A stretch of DNA of 64,000 bases from Alphaproteobacteria bacterium. GTDB taxonomy: Bacteria > Pseudomonadota > Alphaproteobacteria > Rhizobiales > Beijerinckiaceae. The first letter of the stretch is position 1. Every line of letters begins with the position of its first letter. The DNA is taken from assembly GCA_021325385.1 (NCBI GenBank), contig JAJPHH010000127.1, positions 1-64,000 on the forward strand, read 5' to 3'. The notes beneath the pieces are model-generated. The model was given only the letters and a program-made list of their open reading frames with translations, did not search any database and had not been told where the DNA came from. Shown here in pieces: positions 17,140 through 26,265 of the stretch. A program made the translations under genes and the position numbers.

Positions 17140-19104
17140 ATGGTCCTTCTCTCGCGCTTTTCGTCTACTAACTCTGTTGATCTCGAACCTGTGCGCGACG
17201 CGACTCGGCTCAATGGAGCCTTCGTCGCGACTTCGTGCGAACCCTGGCTGCGACTCGTCGGCGGCGCCGCGCTGGCGGGATGTTGGATCGAACTGATCTA
17301 CGACGCAAGTCTGCTCGACCCCTTAGTACGACCGATCCTTCGCTGTCTCATGACAGAAGGGGAAAGGGATCAGATACTTCCCGGTCCGATTTTCGGTCGA
17401 GCGATTTGGTTCGGCCTGATTCCTCGTGGCACACGCGACATCTGGATTTCTCCGACCGATCAAGCAGGCTCATTCGCGTTCCGCATCGCGAGTCTTCGGG
17501 CCTTAACTTTGCCCGACCTTATCATCCGATCGAAGCGACCGACACATACGCTTGACGCTCTGGTTCGTGCCGCGATCGGCGATGCGTCTCGCGCGGAGCG
17601 CCACTTTCGACGCGGTCTCATGTCAACGCCGCTCGGGCGATATGATCAATGGCGCGCCGCACGCAGGCGGCCCGTGGAGTGGTCTGGCATAGATGCGCTT
17701 AAGGCCGGCAATACGACGGACGGTCCGCATATCCGGATCATTGCGCCGGCTGCAGATGAAGCGGCCGCAGCGCATTGGCTCGCGATGTTGCGCGGGCAGC
17801 CCTGGCCGAGCTGGTCGCTCGCCACAAAGGTTCGGGGCGAGCCCACCCGCCGTATGACGGCTCTGACCCCGCGGGCCAAACTCAGCGAAGCGATGCTCGA
17901 TCTGAGGCCGGACGATCTGGTAGCGGTGGTTGGACGAGGTGAGGTCTGGTCTCCGGAAGCGGTCTCCATCGTTGGAGAAGCAGCCCGTCGCAGCAGCTAT
18001 GACATCTTCTATGGAGATGAGGAGCTGTTCGGAGCACGATTGAACCCGCTCTTCAAGCCTGACTGGGGTCCGATAGGCGGACAGAGCGTCGACTGGATCG
18101 GTCGCGCTTGGTTCGCGCGCGTAGAGTGGGCGCGGTCAGCGCTTGGGGCCAAATCGGCGGCCGAGATTCCTAACGAAGCTCTTCGCCCGAGCGACGGGGT
18201 CAGGGTGAAGCACGTCGCGCGTGTATTACTCTCGCGCCCCGAAGCTCCGCGAGCCGTCGTGACCGCGCCAATCGCGCCGCGGCGCATGATCAGACCGTCT
18301 GCGACGATTGTGATTCCGATACGCGATCGCATCGGTCTACTTCAGCAATGCGTGGGCAGTCTATTGAGGACCTGTTCGGATTTCGAGGCGATTATCGTTG
18401 ACAATGGCAGCATCGAGCCGCTGACCCATCAGTTCCTCGCAGAACTAGGGCGTGACGCGCGGTTCCGAATTTTGCAGCGACCGGGACTGTTCAATTTCTC
18501 TTCTCTGTGCAACGACGGGGCTCAGGACGCCCGAGCCGACACACTCGTTTTTCTCAACAATGATACTGAAGCATGCTCGGCCGGCTGGCTCGAAACGCTG
18601 ATTTCATGGACAAGTTTGCCGACGATCGGCGCCGTGGGCGCCAAATTAATTTTTCCCGATGGCCGCCTGCAACATGCCGGCGTCATCATCGGCATTGACG
18701 GGCACGCCAATCATTATGAACTGTCAGCCGGCCAGAAGGGTATAGGTTATTTTGGTCGGCTGCAGGTTCCGCATGAACTGTCGGCGGTCACGGGCGCATG
18801 CTTAGCGGTGGAAAAGGTCAAATTCGACGCCGTCGGCGGCTTTGACGCCAAAAATCTGCCAGTTGAATTTAATGATATCGATCTCTGTTTGCGCCTGGCC
18901 GAGCGCGGTTGGATTTCCCTCTTGGAACCGCGCGCGATCCTTATCCATCATCAAGCTGCGACGCGGAAAGTCAGCCGGGATCAGGAGCGCCGCTATGCGG
19001 GAGAGGTAGCATATTTCAAAAATCGGTGGCGGGGTCGCTTGCGCGCAGACCCGTTCTTTCATCCGGCGCTTTCGCTGGATTGGCACGACCCCGCGCTCGG
19101 CTAA
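17140..19104 (+). CDS. GT2 glycosyltransferase with degenerate first domain
   Basis: This is a 654-residue protein starting at ATG 17140. The C-terminal GT2 domain (about 385-640) is intact: ATIVIPIRDR, IVDNGS, LVFLNNDTE, VGAKLIFPDGRLQHAGV, VTGACLAVE, FNDIDLCLRLAERG and HHQAATR. The first half still carries the family landmark YGDEELFGARLNPLFKPDW, but the metal-binding LLDHDD box of active domains is replaced (LVAVVGRGEVWSPEAV). Only one active site is therefore expected. It follows the previous GT2 gene by 105 nt on the same strand and precedes rfbA, so it may use dTDP-rhamnose, though the donor is not determinable. The start has a weak ribosome site. Confidence 0.85.
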   Translation: MVLLSRFSSTNSVDLEPVRDATRLNGAFVATSCEPWLRLVGGAALAGCWIELIYDASLLDPLVRPILRCLMTEGERDQILPGPIFGRAIWFGLIPRGTRDIWISPTDQAGSFAFRIASLRALTLPDLIIRSKRPTHTLDALVRAAIGDASRAERHFRRGLMSTPLGRYDQWRAARRRPVEWSGIDALKAGNTTDGPHIRIIAPAADEAAAAHWLAMLRGQPWPSWSLATKVRGEPTRRMTALTPRAKLSEAMLDLRPDDLVAVVGRGEVWSPEAVSIVGEAARRSSYDIFYGDEELFGARLNPLFKPDWGPIGGQSVDWIGRAWFARVEWARSALGAKSAAEIPNEALRPSDGVRVKHVARVLLSRPEAPRAVVTAPIAPRRMIRPSATIVIPIRDRIGLLQQCVGSLLRTCSDFEAIIVDNGSIEPLTHQFLAELGRDARFRILQRPGLFNFSSLCNDGAQDARADTLVFLNNDTEACSAGWLETLISWTSLPTIGAVGAKLIFPDGRLQHAGVIIGIDGHANHYELSAGQKGIGYFGRLQVPHELSAVTGACLAVEKVKFDAVGGFDAKNLPVEFNDIDLCLRLAERGWISLLEPRAILIHHQAATRKVSRDQERRYAGEVAYFKNRWRGRLRADPFFHPALSLDWHDPALG

Positions 19105-19188
19105 TCGTATCCAGGTCGATGGCCGGCTTTATTGGCCATGAAGAATATCCTAGGTTGAATAAATGCATGTAAACTTCAGGAGTAATCT

Positions 19189-20064
19189 GTGAAGGGCATA
19201 ATACTGGCGGGCGGTTCCGGCACTAGGCTGTACCCCATCACTCTAGCTGTCTCGAAGCAGCTGCTGCCGGTCTATGACAAGCCCATGATCTACTATCCCC
19301 TATCAACGCTCATGATGGCTGGAATCAGAGAGCACCTCATCATAACGACTCCACGAGACTTGGAGCTCTTTCGTTCGTTGCTGGGGGACGGTTCCGAGTT
19401 CGGTCTTTCGTTTTCGTACGCATCCCAGGAAAGCCCGCGCGGTCTCGCCGACGCCTTTATCATCGGCCGTCGATTCGTCGGAGACGACCGCGTGTCGCTG
19501 ATTCTTGGTGATAACCTCTTCTACGGTCACACCCTTCCTGCGCTGCTCGGCCGCGCCGCGGCCCGTAAAACCGGAGCGACCGTTTTTGCGTATCGCGTCG
19601 CCGATCCACACCGCTACGGCGTGATCGAAATTGACAAGGAGAATAGGGCCGTTTCGATCGAGGAGAAGCCTGCCTATCCCAAGTCAAATTACGCGGTGAC
19701 CGGCCTATACTTCTACGATAACCGCGTGCTCGATATCGCGGCGGCGGTCAAACCCTCTGCGCGGGGAGAGGTCGAAATAACCGATGTGAACCGCGCTTAT
19801 ATCGAAATGGGGGAGCTCCATGTCGAGGTGATGGGACGTGGCTTCGCATGGCTCGACACCGGCACAATGGACTCTCTGATCGAGGCGTCGCAGTTTGTTC
19901 AAATTATGGAGCATCGGCAAGGGACGAGGATCAGTTGCATCGAGGAAATCGCGTTTCGGCGCGGATTCATCGATGCGCCGCAATTGAGAAAACTGGGCCA
20001 ACGCTGCGGTAACTCGGAATACGGCGCGTATCTTTTGAAGGTTGCGGAAGGAGAAATCGAGTAG
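19189..20064 (+). CDS. rfbA: Glucose-1-phosphate thymidylyltransferase
   Basis: This 291-residue protein is of full length for RmlA/RfbA. It opens with [17 protein letters not shown], the nucleotidyltransferase signature, followed by [50 protein letters not shown] and GFAWLDTGT, all typical. It makes dTDP-glucose from dTTP and glucose-1-phosphate, the first step to dTDP-L-rhamnose, in the cytoplasm. The start is GTG 19189, supported by a CAGGAG site nine bases upstream. The three other rhamnose genes lie on the opposite strand and converge on it, so the pathway is complete but split over two transcripts. Confidence 0.97.
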   Translation: MKGIILAGGSGTRLYPITLAVSKQLLPVYDKPMIYYPLSTLMMAGIREHLIITTPRDLELFRSLLGDGSEFGLSFSYASQESPRGLADAFIIGRRFVGDDRVSLILGDNLFYGHTLPALLGRAAARKTGATVFAYRVADPHRYGVIEIDKENRAVSIEEKPAYPKSNYAVTGLYFYDNRVLDIAAAVKPSARGEVEITDVNRAYIEMGELHVEVMGRGFAWLDTGTMDSLIEASQFVQIMEHRQGTRISCIEEIAFRRGFIDAPQLRKLGQRCGNSEYGAYLLKVAEGEIE

Positions 20065-20095
20065 TAACTCGGCCTTGGGCTGCGACGTTCTAACA

Positions 20096-20995
20096 TCATT
20101 CGCCTTCGGCCAAAACGCGCGCCACACATTGCGGTATTGGCGCTCTCCAATCGCGAAGAGCGACGCCATGGATTGAAAGAAGCTTTGAACAATCGAGGCG
20201 AGAATTGGCCGGACGCGGCGCGGGCGTCGGATAATGCGTGGTCGGAATTTCTTTCACCGTGGCGACCGGCCCGCCAAAGGAGGCCGACGCTTCAAACACG
20301 GCTTTTGCAAATCCCGCCCAACTGGTCTCGCCGGCCGCCGCGAGGTGGAAGGTCCCGCGCAGGCGCGACTCGCTTGGACGAGCCAAAAGATTCTTGATCA
20401 CGACGATTACGCCGTCTGCGATGTCGAGCGCAAAGGTCGGTGCGCCGCGTTGGTCGTCGACCACCGAAATTTCATCGCGCGTTTTGGCGAGCCTCAACAT
20501 GGTCTTGAGAAAATTCACGCCGAATGGGCTATAAACCCAGCTCGTGCGCAAGATGACGTGGTTTTTCGAGTTCTCGCGCACCGCGGCTTCGCCGGCCTGT
20601 TTAGATTTACCGTAAGCGCTGAGCGGCGCGACAGGGTCGTCTTCGACGTAGCTTCGGTTCTCCAGACCGTCAAATACGTAGTCTGTCGAGATATGGACCA
20701 GCGGGACTCCAAGCTCGTCCGAAGCCTCAGCAACAGCGCCAGCGCCCGCGCCGTTGACGGCGAGGGCGAGCTCTGGTTCTTTCTCGGCACGATCCACCGC
20801 CGTGTAAGCTGCGGCGTTGACAATCGCGTCCGGCGACGTGTCGATCAGAACGCGCCGCACAGAAACAGGATCTGTGAGATCAAATTCGGGCCGACCGACG
20901 GCGACCACATCAATCTGATGCTCGCCAGCGCGCTCCGACAACGATTTGACAATTTGGCCTTGCTTGCCTGTCACCGCAATGCGAAGGCGCGCCAT
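20096..20995 (-). CDS. rfbD: dTDP-4-dehydrorhamnose reductase
   Basis: This is a 299-residue protein of the extended SDR fold. It opens with RIAVTGKQGQIVKSL, where the expected glycine-rich GxxGQxG motif is slightly altered (GKQGQIV). It carries INAAAYTAVDRAE (read here with V for the first I), STDYVFDG and the catalytic YGKSKQAGE (YxxxK). RmlD carries out the final NADPH-dependent reduction to dTDP-L-rhamnose. It starts three bases after the rfbC stop and converges with rfbA. The set rfbB-rfbC-rfbD runs as one minus-strand operon. Confidence 0.96.
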   Translation of the reverse strand: MARLRIAVTGKQGQIVKSLSERAGEHQIDVVAVGRPEFDLTDPVSVRRVLIDTSPDAIVNAAAYTAVDRAEKEPELALAVNGAGAGAVAEASDELGVPLVHISTDYVFDGLENRSYVEDDPVAPLSAYGKSKQAGEAAVRENSKNHVILRTSWVYSPFGVNFLKTMLRLAKTRDEISVVDDQRGAPTFALDIADGVIVVIKNLLARPSESRLRGTFHLAAAGETSWAGFAKAVFEASASFGGPVATVKEIPTTHYPTPAPRPANSRLDCSKLLSIHGVALRDWRAPIPQCVARVLAEGE

Positions 20996-20998
20996 GAT

Positions 20999-21550
20999 CT
21001 ACTCGAATGCGTATGACAAGGCCGCGAGGCGAGGATGCTTCCGATCTTTATCGGATAAAATTGCGGCTTCAGGCGCCGTGGGCCAGGCTATGCCCAGGGC
21101 TGGATCATCAAAAGCGAGGCCGAAGTCATGCTCGGCGGAATAATAATCCGTCACCTTGTAGAGGACCTCGGTGTCCGGCTCGAGGGTGCAGAAACCGTGG
21201 GCGAAGCCGACAGGCACCCAAAGCTGACGCCAATTGGCGGCGGAGAGTTCGACAGCGACGTGTTTTCCAAAAGTCGGCGACGAGCGCCTGATGTCGACGG
21301 CGACGTCGAGAATGCGCCCGCGCGCGACCCGCACCAATTTGCCCTGCGCGCGCGGCACCGTCTGAAAGTGCAGCCCCCGAATAGTGAATGGTTGTGAAGA
21401 CCAAGAATGATTGTCCTGTACAAACGCGTTGCTTTCAATGGACGCGAATGCGCGCGCGTTGAACACCTCCGAAAAAAAGCCACGCTCATCGGTGAACCGA
21501 CGAGGCGTGATGACCTTTACATCCGCGATTTCAGTCGGCTCTATGAGCAT
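20999..21550 (-). CDS. rfbC: dTDP-4-dehydrorhamnose 3,5-epimerase
   Basis: This is a 183-residue cupin. The longer open frame reaches into rfbB; ATG 21550 (MLIEPTEIADVKVI), 16 bases after the rfbB stop, gives the normal family length. Visible landmarks are DERGFFSE, FVQDNHSWS, the catalytic-histidine segment RGLHFQ, VDIRRSSPTFG, WVPVGFAHGFC and LYKVTDYYS with the conserved tyrosines. It epimerises C3 and C5 of dTDP-4-keto-6-deoxyglucose. A second, more divergent homologue lies at 32742-33272 in a CDP-sugar cassette. Confidence 0.96.
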   Translation of the reverse strand: MLIEPTEIADVKVITPRRFTDERGFFSEVFNARAFASIESNAFVQDNHSWSSQPFTIRGLHFQTVPRAQGKLVRVARGRILDVAVDIRRSSPTFGKHVAVELSAANWRQLWVPVGFAHGFCTLEPDTEVLYKVTDYYSAEHDFGLAFDDPALGIAWPTAPEAAILSDKDRKHPRLAALSYAFE

Positions 21551-21566
21551 AATGGACTTTAACTTT

Positions 21567-22628
21567 TCAGACCGAGATTCCGAGCCTTTCGCCACGGTAC
21601 ACGCCCGCGCGCACGCGCTCCCACCACTGGCGATTGTCAAGATACCATTGCACAGTTTTTCGCAAACCGGATTCGAACGTTTCCCGCGGCGCCCAACCCA
21701 ACTCGTTCATTATCTTGCTTGCGTCGATAGCGTAACGAAAATCGTGCCCTGGCCGATCCGTAACGAACGAAATGAGCGATTCCCGCTCACCAAGCGTCGG
21801 ATCGAATCGCAATTCGTCTAGTAAAGTGCAAATTCTGCGCACGACTTCGATATTTGCGAGTTCGTTGCGCCCGCCGATATTATACCTGTCGCCCGGCCTC
21901 CCTCGCAGGGCGACCTCCAACAGCGCCTCGGCATGATCTTCGACGAACAGCCAATCACGGACATTCTCGCCGCGCCCATAGACCGGAATCGGCTTTCCTT
22001 CCAGCGCGTTGAGAATCGTCAAAGGAATAAGCTTTTCAGGAAAATGGTACGGACCGTAGTTATTTGAGCAATTGGTGATCAGGATAGGCAGTCCGTATGT
22101 ATGACCCCAGGCTTTGACGAAATGATCGGACGCTGCCTTCGAAGCGGAATAAGGCGAATTAGGATCATAAGGATGGCTCTCTGAAAACGCCCCCTCTTTG
22201 CCAAGCGCGCCGAACACTTCGTCAGTCGAGATGTGGTGAAATCGAAAGGAACGCTGGCGATCTATGCTCAGCTTGCGCCAATGGCTGAGCGCGGCTTGAA
22301 GCAGAGTAAAAGTCCCGACGACATTTGTGCGCATAAACTCCGCCGGTCCGTCGATCGAGCGGTCGACATGGCTTTCGGCGGCGAGATGCATCACGACATC
22401 CGGGTCGTAACATTCGAAAATCCGCGCCATCGCCCCTTGGTCGACGATGTCGGCGCGTTCGAAACGATAGCGAGAGGAGCTCGAAACCGAGGCTAAGGAA
22501 TCAAGATTGCCAGCGTAAGTCAGGAGATCGACAACGACAACGTTATGCGGGGTATTACGGACGATGTTCCGGACCACGGCCGAACCAATAAAGCCGGCGC
22601 CGCCGGTCACGAGAAACGTCTTCCCCAT
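21567..22628 (-). CDS. rfbB: dTDP-glucose 4,6-dehydratase
   Basis: This is a 353-residue extended [19 protein letters not shown] binds NAD, and [26 protein letters not shown] (TDE catalytic triad part), [10 protein letters not shown] (YxxxK) and [18 protein letters not shown] are diagnostic of RmlB. It converts dTDP-glucose to the 4-keto-6-deoxy intermediate. It is first in the rfbB-rfbC-rfbD operon, reading away from the capsule-export genes across a 279-nt divergent region. Confidence 0.97.
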   Translation of the reverse strand: MGKTFLVTGGAGFIGSAVVRNIVRNTPHNVVVVDLLTYAGNLDSLASVSSSSRYRFERADIVDQGAMARIFECYDPDVVMHLAAESHVDRSIDGPAEFMRTNVVGTFTLLQAALSHWRKLSIDRQRSFRFHHISTDEVFGALGKEGAFSESHPYDPNSPYSASKAASDHFVKAWGHTYGLPILITNCSNNYGPYHFPEKLIPLTILNALEGKPIPVYGRGENVRDWLFVEDHAEALLEVALRGRPGDRYNIGGRNELANIEVVRRICTLLDELRFDPTLGERESLISFVTDRPGHDFRYAIDASKIMNELGWAPRETFESGLRKTVQWYLDNRQWWERVRAGVYRGERLGISV

Positions 22629-22907
22629 CTCGTCCGCCCCAAATCTGCTCCGCGCCCGGTCACGAATAGCCGGTCGACGGCAGTCGGGTCAGCTAACATG
22701 AGCCCTGCGCCTTCGTCAATTTAGACTGCACGCCTGCGCATCTTGATGTAAATCACTGGCGCATAAGCGAAATTTCGTTTTGCTGGTCGCAGTTTCGCCG
22801 GAAATGGCCTGTACCCGCGAGAACAGCGTAAAATCTGTCGCACAGCGGCTGTAACGGGAATATAAGCCGTAATAATGTCGCGGTCGCAAGGGGACTGAAG
22901 TGCGCCA
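22629..22907. promoter_or_regulatory. Divergent intergenic region between rfbB and kpsT
   Basis: This 279-nt stretch separates two oppositely directed operons and is relatively AT-rich in its middle (about 22740-22880). It should hold both promoters. I see no clear operator or conserved box, so this is called from layout only. Confidence 0.4.
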
Positions 22908-23561
22908 ATGATCCAACTGGATCGGGTCTTTAAATTCTACAGAACGGCCGGGAACACCAAGATTGTGCTCGATCACGTTTCAACTGTGTTCCAGAGCGGC
23001 CGGTCATATGGCCTGCTTGGGGTAAACGGCGCGGGCAAGTCGACTACTATCCGGCTGATCGCAGGTACTGAACTGCAAAACTCCGGTAAAATCCGGCGCT
23101 CCGTGCGCGTGTCGTGGCCGTTGGGTTTTGGGGGAGGCTTTCATCCCCTCGTTTCTGGTAGGGAAAATGTCAAATTCGTCGCGCGAATTTACGGCGCGGA
23201 TATCCTCAAGGTCCTTCACTTTGTCGAAGATTTCGCCGAGCTTGGCGATTACATTGACGCGCCGGTGAGGACTTACTCGTCCGGCATGATGGCCAGACTA
23301 GCGTTCGGGATGTCTATGGCCATCGATTTCGATTGCTATCTGATCGACGAAGTGACCGCCGTCGGCGATGCAAGATTCCAAGCCCGTTGCAAGGCGGTAT
23401 TTGACAAGAGGCGGATAAATACTGATCTGATCGTCGTGTCGCACAGTATGGGCACCATAAAGGAGTATTGTGATCATGGGGCCGTATTAGTAGACGGTCA
23501 ATTGATTATGTTTGATTCAGTCGACAAGGCGATAGAGGTCTATAATCGGTTGAACCGGTGA
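22908..23561 (+). CDS. kpsT: Capsular polysaccharide export ATP-binding protein
   Basis: This is a 217-residue ABC ATPase, the usual short length for KpsT. Walker A is GVNGAGKST, the signature is YSSGMMARLAFGMSMA, and Walker B is CYLIDEVTAVGD with the switch histidine in VVSHS. The segment PLGFGGGFHPLVSGREN is typical of the KpsT/Wzt subfamily. It powers transport of a finished, probably lipid-linked, polysaccharide across the inner membrane with KpsM. Its KpsM partner is not adjacent but about 7.4 kb downstream (31002-31790). The first codon is ATG 22908; a GGGGA site lies about 16 bases upstream. Confidence 0.93.
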   Translation: MIQLDRVFKFYRTAGNTKIVLDHVSTVFQSGRSYGLLGVNGAGKSTTIRLIAGTELQNSGKIRRSVRVSWPLGFGGGFHPLVSGRENVKFVARIYGADILKVLHFVEDFAELGDYIDAPVRTYSSGMMARLAFGMSMAIDFDCYLIDEVTAVGDARFQARCKAVFDKRRINTDLIVVSHSMGTIKEYCDHGAVLVDGQLIMFDSVDKAIEVYNRLNR

Positions 23562-23627
23562 CGTCCTGATCCCGAGTCCTGAAGGGATTTTCGGGCGCGC
23601 CATAGAAGATTGGAATCGGGGAAAATC

Positions 23628-24899
23628 ATGGATGCAGAGGATAGGACGCCTCTGGCGAGAGGAAACCTCTCGGCGCTAGATCGGGCGCGAGTTCTGTCGC
23701 AAGCGCTATCCGACGCGGCGAGACGAGCGCGGATCTCCAGGCGGTCCCGTCACTACTATTCGGGGAGCGCGTTTCGTGCCCGCAAAGGCGCCGCACTCTT
23801 GCGCTGGGCGGCAATCGTTAGCTTCTCTGTCATGGTCGCCATTCCGACGATCGCCGCCGGACTGTACTATGGCTTGATCGCGTCCGACCAATATGTCGCC
23901 GAGGCCCGTTTCACGGTTTCGAGCGGAACGCCGCCTATTGCAGATGGAATCGCTTCTTTGACGGGAATTCCTGGCGTCGCCGTAATTCAGGACACCCAGA
24001 TCGTAACAAATTATATCGAGAGCCGAGCAGCGCTTGAGAACCTTCAACAGCTTGTCAATATCCGGCGCCTCTATTCGAACGACGCCATAGACTGGCTTTC
24101 GCGTTTCAACGCCGAAAAGCCGATCGAGAATTTCGTGAAATACTGGCAGAAGATGTGTTCCGTCAGCATACAGATGCCAAGCGGAATTGTAGTCGTTAAA
24201 GTACGCGCGTTCACTCCCGAGGACGCTGTCCGGATTACGCAATCGGTCGTGAGCATTAGCGAAGCTCTGATTAATACACTTAACGAACGGATGAACAGAG
24301 ACGCAGTTGCCGGAGCTCAAGAGGAACTTGATCGAACTTCGCAAAGGCTATCAGCCGCTCAGGCGGCCTTGGAAAAGGCTCGCAATGAACAGGGCATGCT
24401 GGATGCGGCAAAGGCCGGGGACGCCTTGAATACGCTCATAACCGATGCTCGTTCAAATCTTTTGAACATGCAGCAGCAATATGCGAGCGAAGCGCGCTTC
24501 GTTTCGACGAATGCTCCGCAAATGACGCAGCTGAAGTCTCGAATTGACGCGACCTCCTCTCAAATTAAGGAGCTTGAGTCCCGCCTCACAAACGCTTCGC
24601 CGAACAGCGCTTCTTCGGATGCGCCGCTTTCCGCCTCCATGACAAAATTTGCTGAACTCGATCTTGAGCGCCAAACAGCAGAACATCTTTATGCTGGCGC
24701 CGTGGCGACGTTGGAACTCGCGCGGCTGACGGCTGAGCGCCGCATGATGTATCTCAACACTTTCATCACGCCGGACACGCCGCAGGAGCCGCAATATCCG
24801 AAGCGCGTCTTGTACACGCTTTTAGTGGCCGCAAGCTCATCTGTAATATGGGGTGTGCTCTGCGCTCTGGCGATTCTCGCTCGCAATCACATGGCGTAA
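23628..24899 (+). CDS. KpsE-like capsule export inner-membrane/periplasmic protein, copy 1
   Basis: This is a 423-residue protein starting at ATG 23628 behind a GGGGA site; a TTG six codons upstream is less likely. There is one transmembrane segment near residues 60-85, then the family segment ASDQYVAEARF. A long periplasmic part follows, with coiled-coil helices at about 230-345 (EELDRTSQRLSAAQAALEKA). It ends with a PQEPQYPKRV loop and a second membrane span. This two-span, coiled-coil design is the PCP-3/KpsE type, which links the KpsMT exporter to the outer-membrane channel. It follows kpsT by 66 nt and overlaps nothing. A related copy follows directly. Confidence 0.88.
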   Translation: MDAEDRTPLARGNLSALDRARVLSQALSDAARRARISRRSRHYYSGSAFRARKGAALLRWAAIVSFSVMVAIPTIAAGLYYGLIASDQYVAEARFTVSSGTPPIADGIASLTGIPGVAVIQDTQIVTNYIESRAALENLQQLVNIRRLYSNDAIDWLSRFNAEKPIENFVKYWQKMCSVSIQMPSGIVVVKVRAFTPEDAVRITQSVVSISEALINTLNERMNRDAVAGAQEELDRTSQRLSAAQAALEKARNEQGMLDAAKAGDALNTLITDARSNLLNMQQQYASEARFVSTNAPQMTQLKSRIDATSSQIKELESRLTNASPNSASSDAPLSASMTKFAELDLERQTAEHLYAGAVATLELARLTAERRMMYLNTFITPDTPQEPQYPKRVLYTLLVAASSSVIWGVLCALAILARNHMA

Positions 24900-24955
24900 C
24901 CGGAACATCCTCCGTTTCCCCAATCGAGACGCGGCATCAGTCAGGTAAACTTCAG

Positions 24956-26254
24956 ATGGAAGACGATACTAAGCGAGTCGCGGCGGAGGTGATCTTAGAC
25001 CATAGTCTTTCTCTTCGCCGGTCCGCGCCGGCGCTGCTCGCAACGATTTCCGCTCGAGTAGCGCGTCGCATGTTTCGACAGCCGACGGCGCCCCCAACTC
25101 AAGCCCATGAGGCGGACACTTTCAGGCTTCATCGCCCCCCACGGCAACGGCCCTCTGCTTATCTGATCACTTTTGTGCTCTTTGTCGTCGTACCCTCGAT
25201 TGCGGCAGCGATCTATTTTGCGTTCTTTGCCTCCAATCAATACGTCGCTGAAGCTCGGTTCGCGGTTAAAGCGGCGCAGTTTGACGACAATCTGGACAAG
25301 ACAAAGTCGGCCCTCTCGAAATTGTCGACAGGTTCAATTCCCTCGCTAGCCGACCAAGACGTCTACATCGTCGCGAATTACATTCACAGTCGAGCGATTC
25401 TCGATGACCTGTCAAAGTCGCTTGACCTGCGCCAGATTTTTCGGCGACCCGAGGCCGACTTTTGGGCGCGGCTAAAGGACGGCGCGACGGCTGAAGAGTT
25501 GGTCGATTACTGGAACGCGATGGTCTTGACCTATGTCGACGGGCCCTCAGGGATCGTCAAAGTCGAAGCGAAGGCCTTCCGCCCTGACGACGCGTTGACG
25601 CTTTCACGAGCTATCATCGCAGCTAGCGAGAAACTGGCGAATGACGTCTCGAGACGAGCACGAAACGACACGATGAAATGGTCGGAAGAGGAGGTCCGCC
25701 GAGCAGAAGGGATGGTCGAAACCGCATTGCGAAACCTTCGCGAGTATCGCGACTCGGAAGGCTACATAGATCCCGTGTCGGCCGCCACCTCGACGTCGAA
25801 GCTCCTTTTGGCTGCGATGGCGGAGCAAATTCAATTGCAAAACGACTATTTCGTCGCTTCGAAAGCGATGTCCAAGGACGCGCCTACTGTTGTGACACTG
25901 AGAACACGCCTCGAGGCGCTCGACAAACAGATTAGCGAGTTGAAATCAAAGCTAACGGGCAGTTCGCCGGAGGGAGGGACGATAGCGGCCTCGCTGGTAA
26001 AATTCGAGTCTCTGGAGCTACAGCGTCAGTTCGCCGAGAAGCTTTATCAGCTTGCACAAGACAGCCTGGAGCGAGCGAGAATAAGAGCGGAGCGCCAGAA
26101 TATCTATGTAGAGGTATTTGTTCCTCCAGCCCTGCCGGAATATGCAAAGTATCCGGAACGCCTTAGTCTATCCCTGCTTATCCCTGTCGCACTTCTCATA
26201 GTCTGGGGCATATTCGCGCTCGTCGCGGCCGCGATAAACGATCACCGATATTAG
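24956..26254 (+). CDS. KpsE-like capsule export protein, copy 2
   Basis: This is a 432-residue protein with the same architecture as the preceding gene: a cytoplasmic basic N-terminus, one membrane span (about 65-90), FASNQYVAEARFAV, periplasmic helices, a PEYAKYPERLSLS loop and a C-terminal span. The frame is open from 24848, overlapping the previous gene. ATG 24956 (MEDDTKRV), 56 nt after that stop, is preferred. The two copies differ throughout, so this is an old duplication, not a recent one. Tandem KpsE-like genes could form a hetero-oligomer or serve two polymers. The next gene converges 11 nt later. Confidence 0.85.
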   Translation: MEDDTKRVAAEVILDHSLSLRRSAPALLATISARVARRMFRQPTAPPTQAHEADTFRLHRPPRQRPSAYLITFVLFVVVPSIAAAIYFAFFASNQYVAEARFAVKAAQFDDNLDKTKSALSKLSTGSIPSLADQDVYIVANYIHSRAILDDLSKSLDLRQIFRRPEADFWARLKDGATAEELVDYWNAMVLTYVDGPSGIVKVEAKAFRPDDALTLSRAIIAASEKLANDVSRRARNDTMKWSEEEVRRAEGMVETALRNLREYRDSEGYIDPVSAATSTSKLLLAAMAEQIQLQNDYFVASKAMSKDAPTVVTLRTRLEALDKQISELKSKLTGSSPEGGTIAASLVKFESLELQRQFAEKLYQLAQDSLERARIRAERQNIYVEVFVPPALPEYAKYPERLSLSLLIPVALLIVWGIFALVAAAINDHRY

Positions 26255-26265
26255 ACTGACGTCCC

